This document shows, piece by piece, positions 11,538-23,108 of a DNA stretch of 64,000 bases. Under the pieces are notes generated by a model. It was not told where the DNA came from, made no database searches, and worked only from the letters and a program-made list of their open reading frames with translations. Numbering within the stretch: the stretch's first letter is position 1; the number at the start of each line of letters is the position of its first letter. Origin of the DNA: Coffea arabica (lineage: Eukaryota > Streptophyta > Magnoliopsida > Gentianales > Rubiaceae); NCBI RefSeq assembly GCF_036785885.1, contig NC_092326.1, forward strand, positions 43,787,072-43,851,071. Direction: 5' to 3'. The position numbers and the translations under genes were made by a program.

Positions 11538-12081
11538 ATGGCTGGAGGAAATGTTACTATATATTTTTTATTGGAATGGTAGGATGACAACAGCCACACG
11601 TGGTCTTAGTTACGAGGGTGCTACTCCAAAAGCCATTCGAGTATGTTATCAAATAAACAACTATGAACTCATGGACAAGATATATGTTATCACTCGTTAT
11701 GAAAAACATCAAGTTAAGATCAAAATTATTTGTAGATATCCAAGTACCTATAAGGATTATACACCATTACCTGTTGAAGATCATGATACTTTGAGTATAG
11801 TTCTCAATGCTGCAAAACAACCTTGGGTTCATTGTTTGGAATTTTATTTGGAAATAACTTCTATCCCTAGTGATCAACAAGGTTTTTGCAGCGGCTCTTT
11901 CATAGAATTACTCACCCAAGAAAATTTATTAGAAGAGGACATTCAAACAAATTGTGACATATTGTTGAGACCTGAAGATCAGCAGCTAGCTGGGGAGATG
12001 TTTTCATCATATAATCAAATTAGTAGAAGTACTTTGGAGCAGCAACAGTCCACTAAAGCAAACAATCAATTATTTTTTTAA
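11538..12081 (+). pseudogene. remnant of a Mutator-like (MULE) transposase N-terminal domain
   Basis: An ATG at 11538 opens MAGGNVTIYF and reaches a stop after 14 codons. From 11551 a frame shifted by one base continues with YWNGRMTTATRGLSYEGATP, then a PB1-like stretch (KIYVITRYEKHQVKIKIICRY ... PLPVEDHDTLSIVLNAAKQ) and ends at 12081. A strand-rich N-terminal domain with a GLSYEG-type motif and a D-D-D/S loop is what MULE transposases carry ahead of the catalytic core. The core and SWIM zinc finger are not found downstream, so this is a truncated, frameshifted remnant. A domesticated short gene is less likely but not excluded. Confidence 0.55.
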
Positions 12082-13735
12082 ATGTGTCTATGACGGCCTT
12101 GCAAGTTAGGCAAACAATCACTTATTTTTTCTTGGATTTTCTTATCTATGAATGGTAAAGAAAAGTGGTGAGAATGATTACTTTTGATTGCTGAAGCTTG
12201 AAGTTATCATATCTCTAGACTCTGAGCCTGCAATTTAAGCATAATACATCCAAACGTGTTTTTTGGATTTTAGTTTTCTATTATTTTACTTCTAACTTGT
12301 GATACCTTTTTGTTTTTCTCATTCTCCATATGTGACTTGTAGTGATCAAATAGAGCTTACCGTTCTAGAGATAGGATCAATGATATGCCTGAACTTAGCA
12401 TTATTGAAGTGTCTGAACATGGGATCAATTGATTGTCTAATGACATTCTTATATTCATTCCATCTTTGCGAACACTTAAGGAAGCTTCAAGAGTGTTGGC
12501 TTAAATATTTCAAATTTGCTTGACTAAGTTTTAAATATTTCAATTGCAAATTTAATGTAATTATACTATGACTAAGTTTTTTTTAGTTCAGAATATCTTG
12601 TTTTTTAGTTCTTTGCATAAGATATGGATGTTGAGAATTTTACTGGAGTTTTAAAGTTTAATAAAAAGTTTATTTTGTTATTTTTCCCTTTACAACATGA
12701 CTTTTTTCAAGTAGTAGGATGTCATTGCATTTTATACTAGTTGATTACTTATATAATAATCTAGCAGTTTTTAGTTTGCAATTGAAAATTTGAAAATTTC
12801 ATACATCTTGTAAAAGATCTTTTCAAGGAGTAGGAAGGATAATATAAACAAATATGATAACCTTGAAGTTTTTGTAACTTTTTCTTACTATTGCTTACAA
12901 TTTTTGTTGCAATTTTTGAAATTTTGAAATTTAATTTTTGAAAAAAATATACGCAATATGTTTGATACATTTCAAGAAAAATGTAGAGACCAATCATAGT
13001 AAGGTCAATAATGGTAGAATTTATTTTAAATAATTATAAGAAAATTATTAAAGTTATGCAATCTTCTTGTGCCTTTATGATTAAAAAAATTAAAAATTTA
13101 GTTCATGTTGGAAACTATAAACTAGATCAAAACCTTCCTTTCTTGTTATCTTACGTGGCAACCACGATAATTAGATGGCAATAATAAAGTTTGAAAGTGA
13201 ATTATATTAGGAATATTTTTTAGAAAAAGTGTTATTTTAGCAAAAAAACTCAATAAATGTGGGGGTAGGACTGAATATATGGATAAACATACTTTGGGCC
13301 TTGGCATATTTAAGGCCCGTTACTGCTCTAGTGAAAAGCCCATGGGCTACTTTCTCTTTTTTTTTTTTTTTTTTTTCTTTTGTCAATCGACACTTGTCTA
13401 TCTTAAATCTACTCCTACATTTACTCTAACATATACTAAGAAGGAGGGTATGTGGATTTCAGCCACTTAAAGTGACAGCCATATATAGTGACAAGTGGTA
13501 GGAGACAAGATTTGACCGCTTAATCTCTCATTCTACAAGTCTTCAACGCTATAGTGGTGGGTTGTTTGGACAACTTTGTTATTGGATTATAATTTCCACG
13601 AACAACCACTAAAGTGAAAAAGAAAATCATTCAAAACGTCTCTCAAATTTTACAAGATGACTTTTTTCGTCACTTTAAAAAAGTGTAATTTTACGTATTT
13701 TACAAATTTATAGTGATCAAATTTGGTCTCTATCT
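12082..13735. other. gene-free AT-rich region
   Basis: No gene, RNA or clear repeat. A poly-T tract lies at 13359-13376. Confidence 0.5.
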
Positions 13736-13965
13736 GGGGCCTTGTTTGACAGACAAGTTTTTTTTGCCAGATTTGTCTGTTACAAGTTTTTTTAAAAACT
13801 TTAACTATAGTAACCTCAAAAAACTTCTCAAAGTTTTTAAACTGTACACTTCAAAATATTAAAAAAACACACGCACACTTCAAAAAATTTTTAAAAAACT
13901 TATACAGTAAGTTACAATAAAATTTTAGACAAACACCGAAAAAACTTACTTGCCAAATGGTGCCT
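13736..13965. mobile_element. hAT-like MITE with GGGGCCTTGTTTG terminal repeat
   Basis: The left end GGGGCCTTGTTTGACAGACA matches the complement of the right end (AGGCACCATTTGGCAAGTAA), both followed by GTTTTTT. A related copy lies in the opposite orientation at about 42530-42716, and a fragment at 43979-44085. Shared internal words include CTTTAACTA, CTTCTCAAAG/A TTTTT and ACACTTCAAAATAT. Confidence 0.65.
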
Positions 13966-14653
13966 AGGTTTCCCACTAATTTTTGGTCGGAATCCACCAC
14001 ATGCGTTACACGTGATCATTTTTTAGGGGCAAAATTATCAAATCATATTTCACTGAATCTGATTTATAGTTCTTTACATTTCACAAAATGAATTTTTTAT
14101 GTTCCCCATATTTCATAAAATAAAATTTTTCATCCATCGCATTTCATAAAATGAATTTTTTCATCCCTCATATTTTATAAAATAAATTTTTTATTCCTCA
14201 TTAATCATGTGTATGAATAGATTTTTTTTTTAAAAAAAAATTCATGTATATGTCTATTTAATTTCACATGAATAGTACGGATAGCGTGTAATATATCTCT
14301 ATTTGATTTGACCTACAACTACAATTAGATTGTTCATATGAAATCAGATAGAGATATATTACATACTATTCATACTATTTAGGCAAAATTAAATAGACAT
14401 ACACATTAATTTTCAAAAGCAAGAAAAAACTATTCATACATATGATTAATGGGAGATGAAAAAATTCATTTTATAAAATGTGAAAGACAAAGAATTTATT
14501 TTGTGAATGTGAGGGATGAATAAATTCATTTTATAAAATGTGAGGGACTATAAATTAGATTATGTGAATTGTGATTTGACAATTTTATTTTTCAAAATTG
14601 ATTACGTACTTGACATGTGGTGGATTCCGACTTAAAAAACTAGTCAGAAATCT
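13966..14653. mobile_element. foldback element with long inverted arms
   Basis: The left arm from TTTTTGGTCGGAATCCACCA is repeated as its reverse complement at the right end (TGGTGGATTCCGACTTAAAA). Arms of about 330 bp keep pairing through TTTATAGT.CTTTACATTT and several CATTTCATAAAATGAATTTT blocks to the centre near 14315. The repeated unit CATTTTATAAAATGAATTTTT also recurs in tandem within each arm. No coding sequence. Transcribed, it would form a long hairpin. Confidence 0.75.
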
Positions 14654-16807
14654 AAATAAGGACCATTGAAGAAATCAAAATAATATAGTCAAAATAATAT
14701 ATTTTGCTGACAAAATATAGTTTTTTTATTCTGATGTGACAAAATAAAGTTTTCGCAATTTATAATCATTGACGTTTTTAAATGCCAAGAGTATATATTT
14801 AAAACCTTATTGAAGTTTTCGCAATTTACAAAGATAATATTTTTCTTTATAGTAAAGTGTTTTGAGTTAATTTATAAATCATTTACATATATTTAAAATT
14901 TTTTTGTCTAAATTGATGGCTTGGCAACTAAAAAGATACAACATGTTAAAATTTATATATAAACTTGCTTTTATCTTTTTTAAGTCAGTCCAAAAAGGTA
15001 TACTCATGATTATAAATTATTGCAAGTTATTTTTAAGAGTACTGTAATCATTCATAATTTTAAGTAATTTAACTTTTTGGTCCGAACCAATGACACGAAA
15101 TTTGTTAAAGAGTTTTTTTTTTAATCCTATTATCAAACATTAAATTTTCATTAAAGAACTGTATCGATCAATTTAGAAAATTTAAGCAATAAATTTGGTG
15201 TATTATGACAATTAAGAAATCACAAGAAAAGGGCAAATTTGAAATGAAATTGTATTCTCTCTCCCAAAATGAGATTTTTAATATTATATTTCGAAATAAA
15301 TTTTAAATATTACAAAATGTATAAAACAGGGGAACCAAGCGAGATTTTTTTAAGTTTGAGGATGCTAAATGAAACAATGAAAAACCTCTTTCGAAAGAGG
15401 TTTTTGAAATTATCCCACAAAAATTTCTAGGTTTGACCATTTGACATTAGAAAGCAAGCTAATTGTACGTCTGGGGCAGTAGAATGTTAGAAAGGTTTCT
15501 AGTTGTGCCCGGCAGCCCAACAATTTAAAAAAAAAAAAATTTATTTTTCCCTTGTTTGCTGGCCTGATTAAGTCCGACAGCCATAGTTTTATATCGCTTC
15601 CCCTGTCAGGTCAATATTCTTGCAATATTTTTTTTTTCAGCAATAAGTAAAGAAATTAGCCGAGTCACAATTATGATTGTCAGTGTAATCGTTCTAAAAC
15701 TATATATATATATATATAAACAGGGTAAATTTCTGTATAAATGAATTGTAGAATTTTATAACTGCTTATATTAAAAGTAAGTGGGCAGGAGTCCAGACAT
15801 TCAACACCAAATCCGGAATGCCTTTCTTGGTTTTATTTTTTATTTTGTCCTATTGGCCGGGTCCTTTCCGTTTGTTTTTATCTGCCTAGATTTGGTAATA
15901 CAGAATCAAGGGGTTGTCTCTCTTTGTGAATAGGTCAGATTTGGCTAACAAAACACAGTTGTGTTTGGACGGGAGATTATTTGTTCAAATATATTTACTT
16001 ATATTATAATTATAATTTTTAATATATTTTTTTATCTTACATATATCACATCACAAAAAGTGCTACAATAAAAATATCTCAAATAATTTACAATCATTTT
16101 TAAAATTTTTCCAAAATTTTTTTTGAGAATAGGATTCCAAAAAATTATTGGAATGAACATTACAAAAGGAAAGGGCTTCTCCGCTTAAATTACCCATACC
16201 AAGCAGTGAAATGAAATGGATAACTTGGAAAGTACTTACTAACACAAGAGGTAAGGCAGTGGTTTAATTTTCGTTGATCCCAACAGGTTTTTAGAATAGG
16301 TCAGAGAGTAGAGATAAGAGTAGCAGTCCAGTCAAATATACAAGTGACGATTGTTTAAAAAAAAAAAAAAAAAAAAAAGGAAGAGAGGTAAGAATCAAGA
16401 ACAGAGAGTAGAGTGTAGACTATATAGACAGCATGAACTTGACGCCCCCGGCGCAACTTAGCAGAGGTAAACCTCGAAAATCGCCCAAAAAAAAAAAAGA
16501 GAAAAACACACAAACCTCCAAAGCACCAAGTTGCAACAGCATCACGAATCCCGACAACAGCATTTCATTACCGCATCCTGTTTTTGAGACAACCCTTTTC
16601 CGGCCAAAGGAAAAAATGATAATGGAGGAAGGGGAAATTTCTCTCCCTACTCAATCATCTCATTACAGCCTTATAAGCCCTGACCATTGACCAGAGATGT
16701 CAGAAACCACCACCTCTGCTTCCGCATATGTATGCACGCTACTCCTCCTCCTCCTCCTCCTCGTCGTCATGGTTTACTAGTGAGCCGAATAAGGGCCTAA
16801 GCATCTG
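14654..16807. other. gene-free region upstream of the LEA_2 gene
   Basis: AT-rich, with poly-A/T runs (16356-16378) and a (TA)n tract at 15702-15718. At 15961-16090 there is a sequence starting TGTTTGGACGGGAGATTATTTG that resembles the complement of 45330-45424, so it is probably an old MITE half. Confidence 0.5.
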
Positions 16808-16815
16808 CATATATA
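16808..16815 (+). promoter_or_regulatory. possible TATA box of the LEA_2 gene
   Basis: CATATATACTCC lies about 50 bp before the ATG at 16861. That is close to the start codon, so the call is weak. Confidence 0.3.
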
Positions 16816-16860
16816 CTCCACCTAGTACTGAAGAAAAAACAGAGAGCGACAACTGATAAA

Positions 16861-19800
16861 ATGTCAAAAACGGGGGCGGCAATGCATGTGAAATCGGACT
16901 CGGAGGTGACGAGTATAGATCAGGCCTCAACGCCTCCCCGGTCGCCGAGGAGGCCGCTTTACTACGTGCAGAGCCCATCTCATTCCCACCACCACAATGA
17001 CGTCGACAAAATGTCTTACGGCTCCAGCCCCTTTGCTTCCCCGGCTCACCCCCACTGCCACTACAACTACCATTACCCCCATTATCACTGCTCTCCCATC
17101 CACCACTCCCGCGAGTCCTCTACTTCCAGATTCTCTGCCAAATTTCCTGCTTTGGGCTGGAGGAGGATTCAGACCAGCTGCCGCCTCGACGACGACCACC
17201 GCCAAGCCGAGAAGGAGGACGATGGCGACCAACACCACCCTGATGACGATGAGTGGGACGGTAGCAAGGCCCACCTCAAATTCTACGTTCTCTGCTTTCT
17301 CCTTTGCTTCCTGGTTTTGTTCACCATCTTCTCATTGATTCTTTCGGCTGCGAGTGCTTCTTACCACCCCAAAACCTTCGTCAAGGTGGTGGATCACATC
17401 ACCCCTCCCCCCTTCATATTTATGCATTGCTCTTGTTACCTTCCCCCTTCCCCCTCTCAAGTCAACAAAGCTGTATGGCTCTCAACAAAGTTGCATGCTT
17501 CAGTGCTTTTCTTTTTCTTTTTTCCTGTCTTAATTTTGACCGTAATCTTGGGCCAAATTTGTCCGTCTTTATGTTTAGGGAAAAAAAAAAACCCAAAATG
17601 TGGGGTGGTGAAAGTATAATGAGTTCTTTATAAAAAAATAAAAAAAAAAAGGGTATGAGTGTCAAATTTTCGTTGTCTGGATTCACTATAGAAATAAATG
17701 CTAAAGAGTTCCGGACTGTGAATTTCATTTTTTTTTTGTTTTTCCTAATTTATGGCCTTGCTATTTCTTTATCAAAAAGAAAAAAAAAAGGGATATTGGG
17801 TTTGTGATTATCCCTAATTAGTATTGATGGTTAGAGAATTTTTACGGTGGTGGTTTGTAATTGCCGTGCAGAGCATTGTGTTTGAGAATTTCAACGTACA
17901 AGCAGGGATGGATAGGACCGGGGTACCAACGGATATGTTGACTTTGAATTCAACAGTGAAAATATTCTTCAGAAATCCAGCGACTTTCTTCGGCGTACAC
18001 GTCACTGCCACACCTCTTCAACTTTACTATTACGACCTCAAGGTTGCTTCTGGTCTGGTAAGTGGTAAAGCCCCATCCCCCTTCTCCCCCTTCTCCCATT
18101 GATTTTCTCTCTTTCTACATCAACTGCCTGTGATTTTCTTTTCTTCAAGAGTAATTGGGCTAGCTTTCTCAGTTTTTTTTTTTTTATAATTTGTTGGGTG
18201 GAATTAATTAGTGCCAACTACTACTTCTTAGTTAGGCTTAGGGTTGGTGGGTCATCAATGTACACACACACACACATTACACTACTGTTTCTCCCACATC
18301 TATTTTTTGGTTGGAGGGGAAGGAAGGAGCCCAACTGAGCTTGAGCTTGTATGGGAATTGAGAGTGAAATGAAATATATTTTGTTTTGAACCAAGGATTA
18401 AGGAGGGGAGTAGTCCACAAGACTTCCTTTCTTGTAAGGGATAATTTCAGAAACCTCAGGAGACAATTTCACTCACCTCACTTCAGGTTTGAATGAATAA
18501 TTACACTAACCTCCCTTCATGTAGTAAAATGATTATAATATCCTTCACTTATAAATAATTCTTACAAATAAAAAAAATTCTATAATTACAACTAGTCTTT
18601 TATTCTAAGATAACTGCTGCAACACAAACTAAACTTTTGTTCTATCCCTCCGACTCTTTCTCTTACCTTCTTTCTTCTACATCTTTTTTTTTTCGCAAAT
18701 AGACACACTTTCCCTTTTTTGTTTTCTTTTTTTTCATAAGTATTATTGAATTGAAATTACAAAATGATAAGTTGCCGGATCATATTTGTTGTCAAACTAA
18801 ATGAAAGTGAAAAAGACGGCGGTGATACAGAGCACATATAAGAAAATAAAAATGATAGCTAAAAAGGGTTTGTGAATTAAAGAATGTTACGATATTATAT
18901 CAATTGTGTAAAAAAGAATTTTGAGATATAAAAACTATAATCAGATTTGCCTAGAGACATGGGATGTGGTCTCTAGTATTGCTTTTGGTTGCTCCGTGTT
19001 GATATTTTTGGTAGGTTACATTATTTTAGTAACAACAAGGTTGAATAGTGACATTGATCAATTTAAACATTGAATTTAGGCAAAAAAAAAAAAAAAGAGG
19101 CTAAATACTACGTTGAATGCAGACTTTAATTATCACAGTTGATTTGCATGGGAAGCTTTGGAGCGGCAATAGTAGGATGTCAAAATTGTAAGAATATGGG
19201 AATTAAGGTAAAATGGTTTATTAAGTTCGTTAAAGTGGTGGTTATGTCGTTTATAATAGTTGCAATGTGAAAGAAATTTATTAATTTGTTTTTTCCCCTT
19301 CTAAGTAACAAAGGGATATTTTAGGATTTTTGAGGAGAAAGTTAGCATATCGGGTCTATATTGTAATTGAAATGCTAATCATAAGGAAGGTAGGTGTAAT
19401 TTTTTATACTAGAAAGGAGCTTCCTGCAATAGTTAGAAACCTCAATTATCCCTTCGTGTAACTGTAATGTAATGCATTAGGTGGGGTCCTGGCTGGTTTT
19501 TGTTTGAACTCTGATGGACTAGAAACGATGGCTGTCATCATATCGTCGTCTTGGTTACCGTGATTTTTGTTGTGGGCAGAGAAAAAGGCTGCACATGACA
19601 GAGCCAGCGAGCTCCGGACAAGATTTTGGGTCCTGGAGTTCATACTTCATAGGAACTAGCTGGACCCCAATTGGCTTCATCAAACTGTTACGATTCTCAT
19701 TTGTTTTGGTTGTGGATTAAAATCTGGTTCAAGCTCGGTTTCAATTCAAAGATACGCATTTTTTATTTCGAGCTCGAGCTTGAAGTTTGGCTTGTTGCAT

Positions 19801-21775
19801 TAGCCGGACTCTAATTCCTACTCGAATATCTTTACTTTACAAATTAAAAGTTTGCAAATTCTGATAACTTTTTAAAATTCATTTAATGAACCAATGAATT
19901 TTGAACCCTGTATTATACAATATGAGGAGAGCATCAACATCAAATATTCCAGCTTTAGGAAATAAGTACTACTCGAATTGTATTGTGGCATATTTGTTGT
20001 TCCTTTGTTTTGGATGGGGGATGCTTCCATTGGCTGTCGAGTTGCTTGTTATTTGCTCCATTTGATTTGAATCTGTTGGATACAGGTTGTTACACATCCT
20101 ACCACCATACAATTTTCTCCAAAAGAATTTTTTTTTTTAAATTATACCATATTAAAAGATAAAGTTGGATTTAGTGATTTTTTTTCTCTTTCTAACATTA
20201 CCCTCGTTAAAAAAATCGGAGTCGAATCTGACTTAAATAAATTTCCCTTTAAAAATGAAACTGCCTTAGGTTCCATCCACCTTATTTGCTTGATTGCATG
20301 AGACCACCATGTTTACCGAAGACGCAACCCCAATTTTTTAACGAAGTTTTTTCCCCATCTTTAGGTACTTTGACTCATTTGTTGGTGGTTTTTGAAGTTT
20401 TTTTTTTTTGGGTGTGTTTGTGTTGGGGATAGAGAAAAAGGAGGAAGCCTAAACTCTGAGATACAAGAAGGTGACCAGTGTAGTAATAGCATTACATGCT
20501 GAAAAGTAGATAATTAGATAACTATTTGTGTGATCAGGAAGAGTATGATGTTCAAATGCAAATAGAACAAACTATATCTACTTGCTTCTTTGGATGATCT
20601 GTTATATGGCCTTAGGCAGAGAATGGAGGTAAACTTTGAACACCAATGTATCTTCTTTTTTCAGAAGTTAAGATAATCATAGTTACGCTCGAAGAGAAGT
20701 TGATTCTAGTTCAACGAAACTTGGAACCTTCATTTCAACTTTCGACTATAGGTAAATATGTTCATGTTCACTGCATACGCTCCTCTTGCCTTGAATAAGT
20801 TTCATTACTTGCTCTTCAGGGTGCTAAGGGAAGAAAACAAGCTTCTGTATTTCCCATTGTAAGGGAATAGTCCATGTTATGCCAGTAAATGTATAGGAAA
20901 TTCTCCCGGTCTGTTTTGATCGTTGCCTACACAGTAATACTCCATACCCACTAATTTCTGATGCCCTACATTCCATGGTTCTCGTGTATCAGATGTACAA
21001 GTTTTATAATCTTCTATTGAGAAAGATAAATTTTAGTCATGGCGTTTGCTTTTCTGCCAAAATGAAGTTTCTTCCTCTAAATTTCTATTGTCAAATGCGC
21101 CTGTTCCGATCAAATGCTTTTGGTTTGCTCCTTGCTGACTATACTGCTTGAAAAAGCACCCAAAACAGGTGCAACCAACTAATACAACATCAAACCTCCA
21201 AGGAGCAGGTTCTTAAAGAATTTCATCATGGTAATTCTTGTAAACTGTAAAAGAGAAAGAGGATGCAAATGCAAGAGTTCTATCTGATGATTTCTTTTGT
21301 TATTCTCTGTTAATTTGTCTTGTTGCTTCTACTTCCTCTTGCTCTTTGCTTCACCTCTGCTACTGCCATTCCCGTTGACTTCATCTTTCCATTTACTACC
21401 AGTTTTTCCATACCAAAAGAAAGCTTTTACTACTTTTAACATTGGGCTTTTTTTTTTGGTTGGCTATTAATGATTGAGCAGATGAAGAAGTTTTATCAGT
21501 CAAGAAAGAGCCAACAAATAGTAATGGTTGTCGTTCAAGGTTACCAAGTTCCTCTTTATGGTGGAGTGCCAGTTTTGAGCGGAGCCAAGGGTCACCTTGA
21601 GAGTGCATCAGTGCCCCTTAACCTGACTTTCAAAATGAGGTCAAGGGCTTATGTTTTGGGAAGGCTGGTGAAGCCAAAGTTTTACAGAAGCATCGTATGT
21701 GCTGTAACTCTGAGAGGCAATCATCTTGGAAAGCCTGTTAATCTTACAAATTCCGATAAGTGTGTTTACAAATAG
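16861..21775 (+). CDS. LEA_2 / NDR1-HIN1-like membrane protein
   Basis: Exons 16861-17385, 17872-18057 and 21482-21775, GT-AG introns, 334 residues. The N-terminal cytoplasmic part (1-140) starts with a Pro/Ser-rich region including RRPLYYVQSPSHS, a motif seen in this plant family, then His/Tyr-rich and acidic stretches. One transmembrane segment lies at about 141-162 (FYVLCFLLCFLVLF...). It is followed by the LEA_2 domain: VFENFNVQAGMDRTGVPTDM, LNSTVKIFFRNPATFFGVHV, the QGYQVPLYGGVPVLSG block, and a Cys near the end (DKCVYK). NHL proteins sit in the plasma membrane and are tied to defence and stress; no enzyme activity is expected. The second intron is 3.4 kb and carries a 1-kb MULE-type element (18438-19452). 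The reading frame shows no damage. Confidence 0.9.
18438..19452. mobile_element. non-autonomous MULE-type element in LEA_2 intron 2
   Basis: Ends GGGATAATTTCAGAAACCTC ... GAAACCTCAATTATCCC. Flanks TTCTTGTAA (18429-18437) and TTCGTGTAA (19453-19461) agree in 8 of 9 bases, a 9-bp target duplication. No transposase frame. Family members are at 31232, 45695, 46891 and 47933. Confidence 0.8.
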
Positions 21776-22257
21776 GTGATTGGGCTTATGTTTTTCAATT
21801 ATTTCTTTTGGGGATTGATTGACAAATTAGTAGAGCATAGATCTGCTTTTCTCAGTTTTCGCTGGAATGTATATGCATCGACTCTACTGACGAAGGATAC
21901 CTTTATATCAGAGGAATTGGTGACCTTACTTCAGTCTTGTAGTACATGTTTTGACATTAAGTTTAAATCAATTCTTTTGGTGCTGCCATTGTTACTGCAA
22001 GTTGCTACTATACTTAGCGACGTCTCCTGCTTGAGGTCAGCTATTTTAGGATTTACTAAAGCATTCTTGTGATTAAATATTTTCGTTCTCAAATAATACT
22101 TCTTTATGAGATTTACCAAGATGTGGTGGAAACTTGAATCGACTGATGCTGGTCTGAACTGTGTCTTATTGCTAATCTGTCATATTTCAGATATTGTCAT
22201 TTTCCTGGCACAGAATGGGAATCATAGATTATGGCAGAGTTCGTTGCCGGACCCTCC
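21776..22257. other. 3' UTRs between LEA_2 and dehydrin genes
   Basis: Tail-to-tail spacing between two stop codons. No other feature seen. Confidence 0.5.
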
Positions 22258-23039
22258 TTAGTTCTCTTTCTCTTTCGGCTCAACATCCGTCTTGTGGTGT
22301 CCAGGCAGCCTTGCCTTTATTTTTTCCAAAATACCTTTCTTTTCTTTCATCTCACCGCCTGGAGTATGTTCTTGGTTAGCAGGAGTTGCAGTTACCTCTT
22401 CAGTCTTCTTGTGCTGGGGGGAAAGCTTTTCTTTGATCTTCTCCAGAAATCCTTTTGTTCTCTTCTGAGTTGGTTGTTTCTCCATTTTCTTCCTCTGTAT
22501 AGCCTTCCTCCATGGCAATAAATGTATCCTTCGGATTGGTGCAATCCTCTTCCGTCGTGCGTGATATTTTTTCTTTGATCTTGTCTTTTAGGCCCTTCTT
22601 CTTCCTCTTTTTCGTTTCACCATCTTCTTCCACTTCCTCATCAGAAGACTGAGAATGAACACCAGATTTTTAGTGATATACAAGCAAACAGAAGACTAGG
22701 ATTGACACAACGGACTGTTAAAAACTTGATTAATGACTCTATTCACATTGGTGTAATACCAGACACAGTCAAATATTCATCAGTAGTTGAATTGCTTATC
22801 TCAACCACTGGTAACATGTTACTTGAGATTTCAGGAAAGAAAATGAACGCATATTTAGCTTCATTGAGGTCTGTTTCCTTGCGCTTGTCTACCATCTCAA
22901 GATGGACCACAGGTACCTCCTCATGGGCTTTCTCTCCCTTCTTTCCCATGAAATCAGTTAATTTGCAGTCGTCTGTTTCTGAGAGAGGCATTGTGGTATT
23001 GCTGTAGCCACGGTGTTGGGGGCCCTGTTGTTCCTCCAT
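22258..23039 (-). CDS. acidic SKn-type dehydrin, interrupted by a one-base frameshift
   Basis: Exon 1 starts at 23039 with MEEQQGPQHRGYSNTT and continues through LTDFMGKKGEKAHEEV, typical of acidic dehydrins. Its 3' splice junction is uncertain (about 22780-22800). Exon 2 starts at 22648 after an ATTCTCAG acceptor with SSDEEVEEDGETKKRKKKG, the end of the serine/acidic S-segment. Three lysine-rich K-segments follow: KKKGLKDKIKEKIS, TKGFLEKIKEKLS and EKKGILEKIKARLPG. The first is in one frame and the other two in the next. The change of frame falls at an AAAA run (complement of 22452-22455), where one extra base would explain it. Dehydrins are disordered proteins that protect membranes and enzymes during drying or cold. 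Either a real null allele or a base-call error in a homopolymer. Confidence 0.75.
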
Positions 23040-23101
23040 AATCAAGACGAAGAATTTGGAACTGTTTTAGGAATTTGGTTATGCCATGGTAAAGATTGGC
23101 A

Positions 23102-23108
23102 CTATATA
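23102..23108 (-). promoter_or_regulatory. TATA box of the dehydrin gene
   Basis: TATATAG on the minus strand about 65 bp upstream of the ATG at 23039. Confidence 0.4.

Noticed and set aside
16433..16690. 85-codon frame upstream of the LEA_2 gene.
   Set aside because: Low-complexity Lys/Pro/Ser sequence from a purine-rich leader; probably untranslated or chance.
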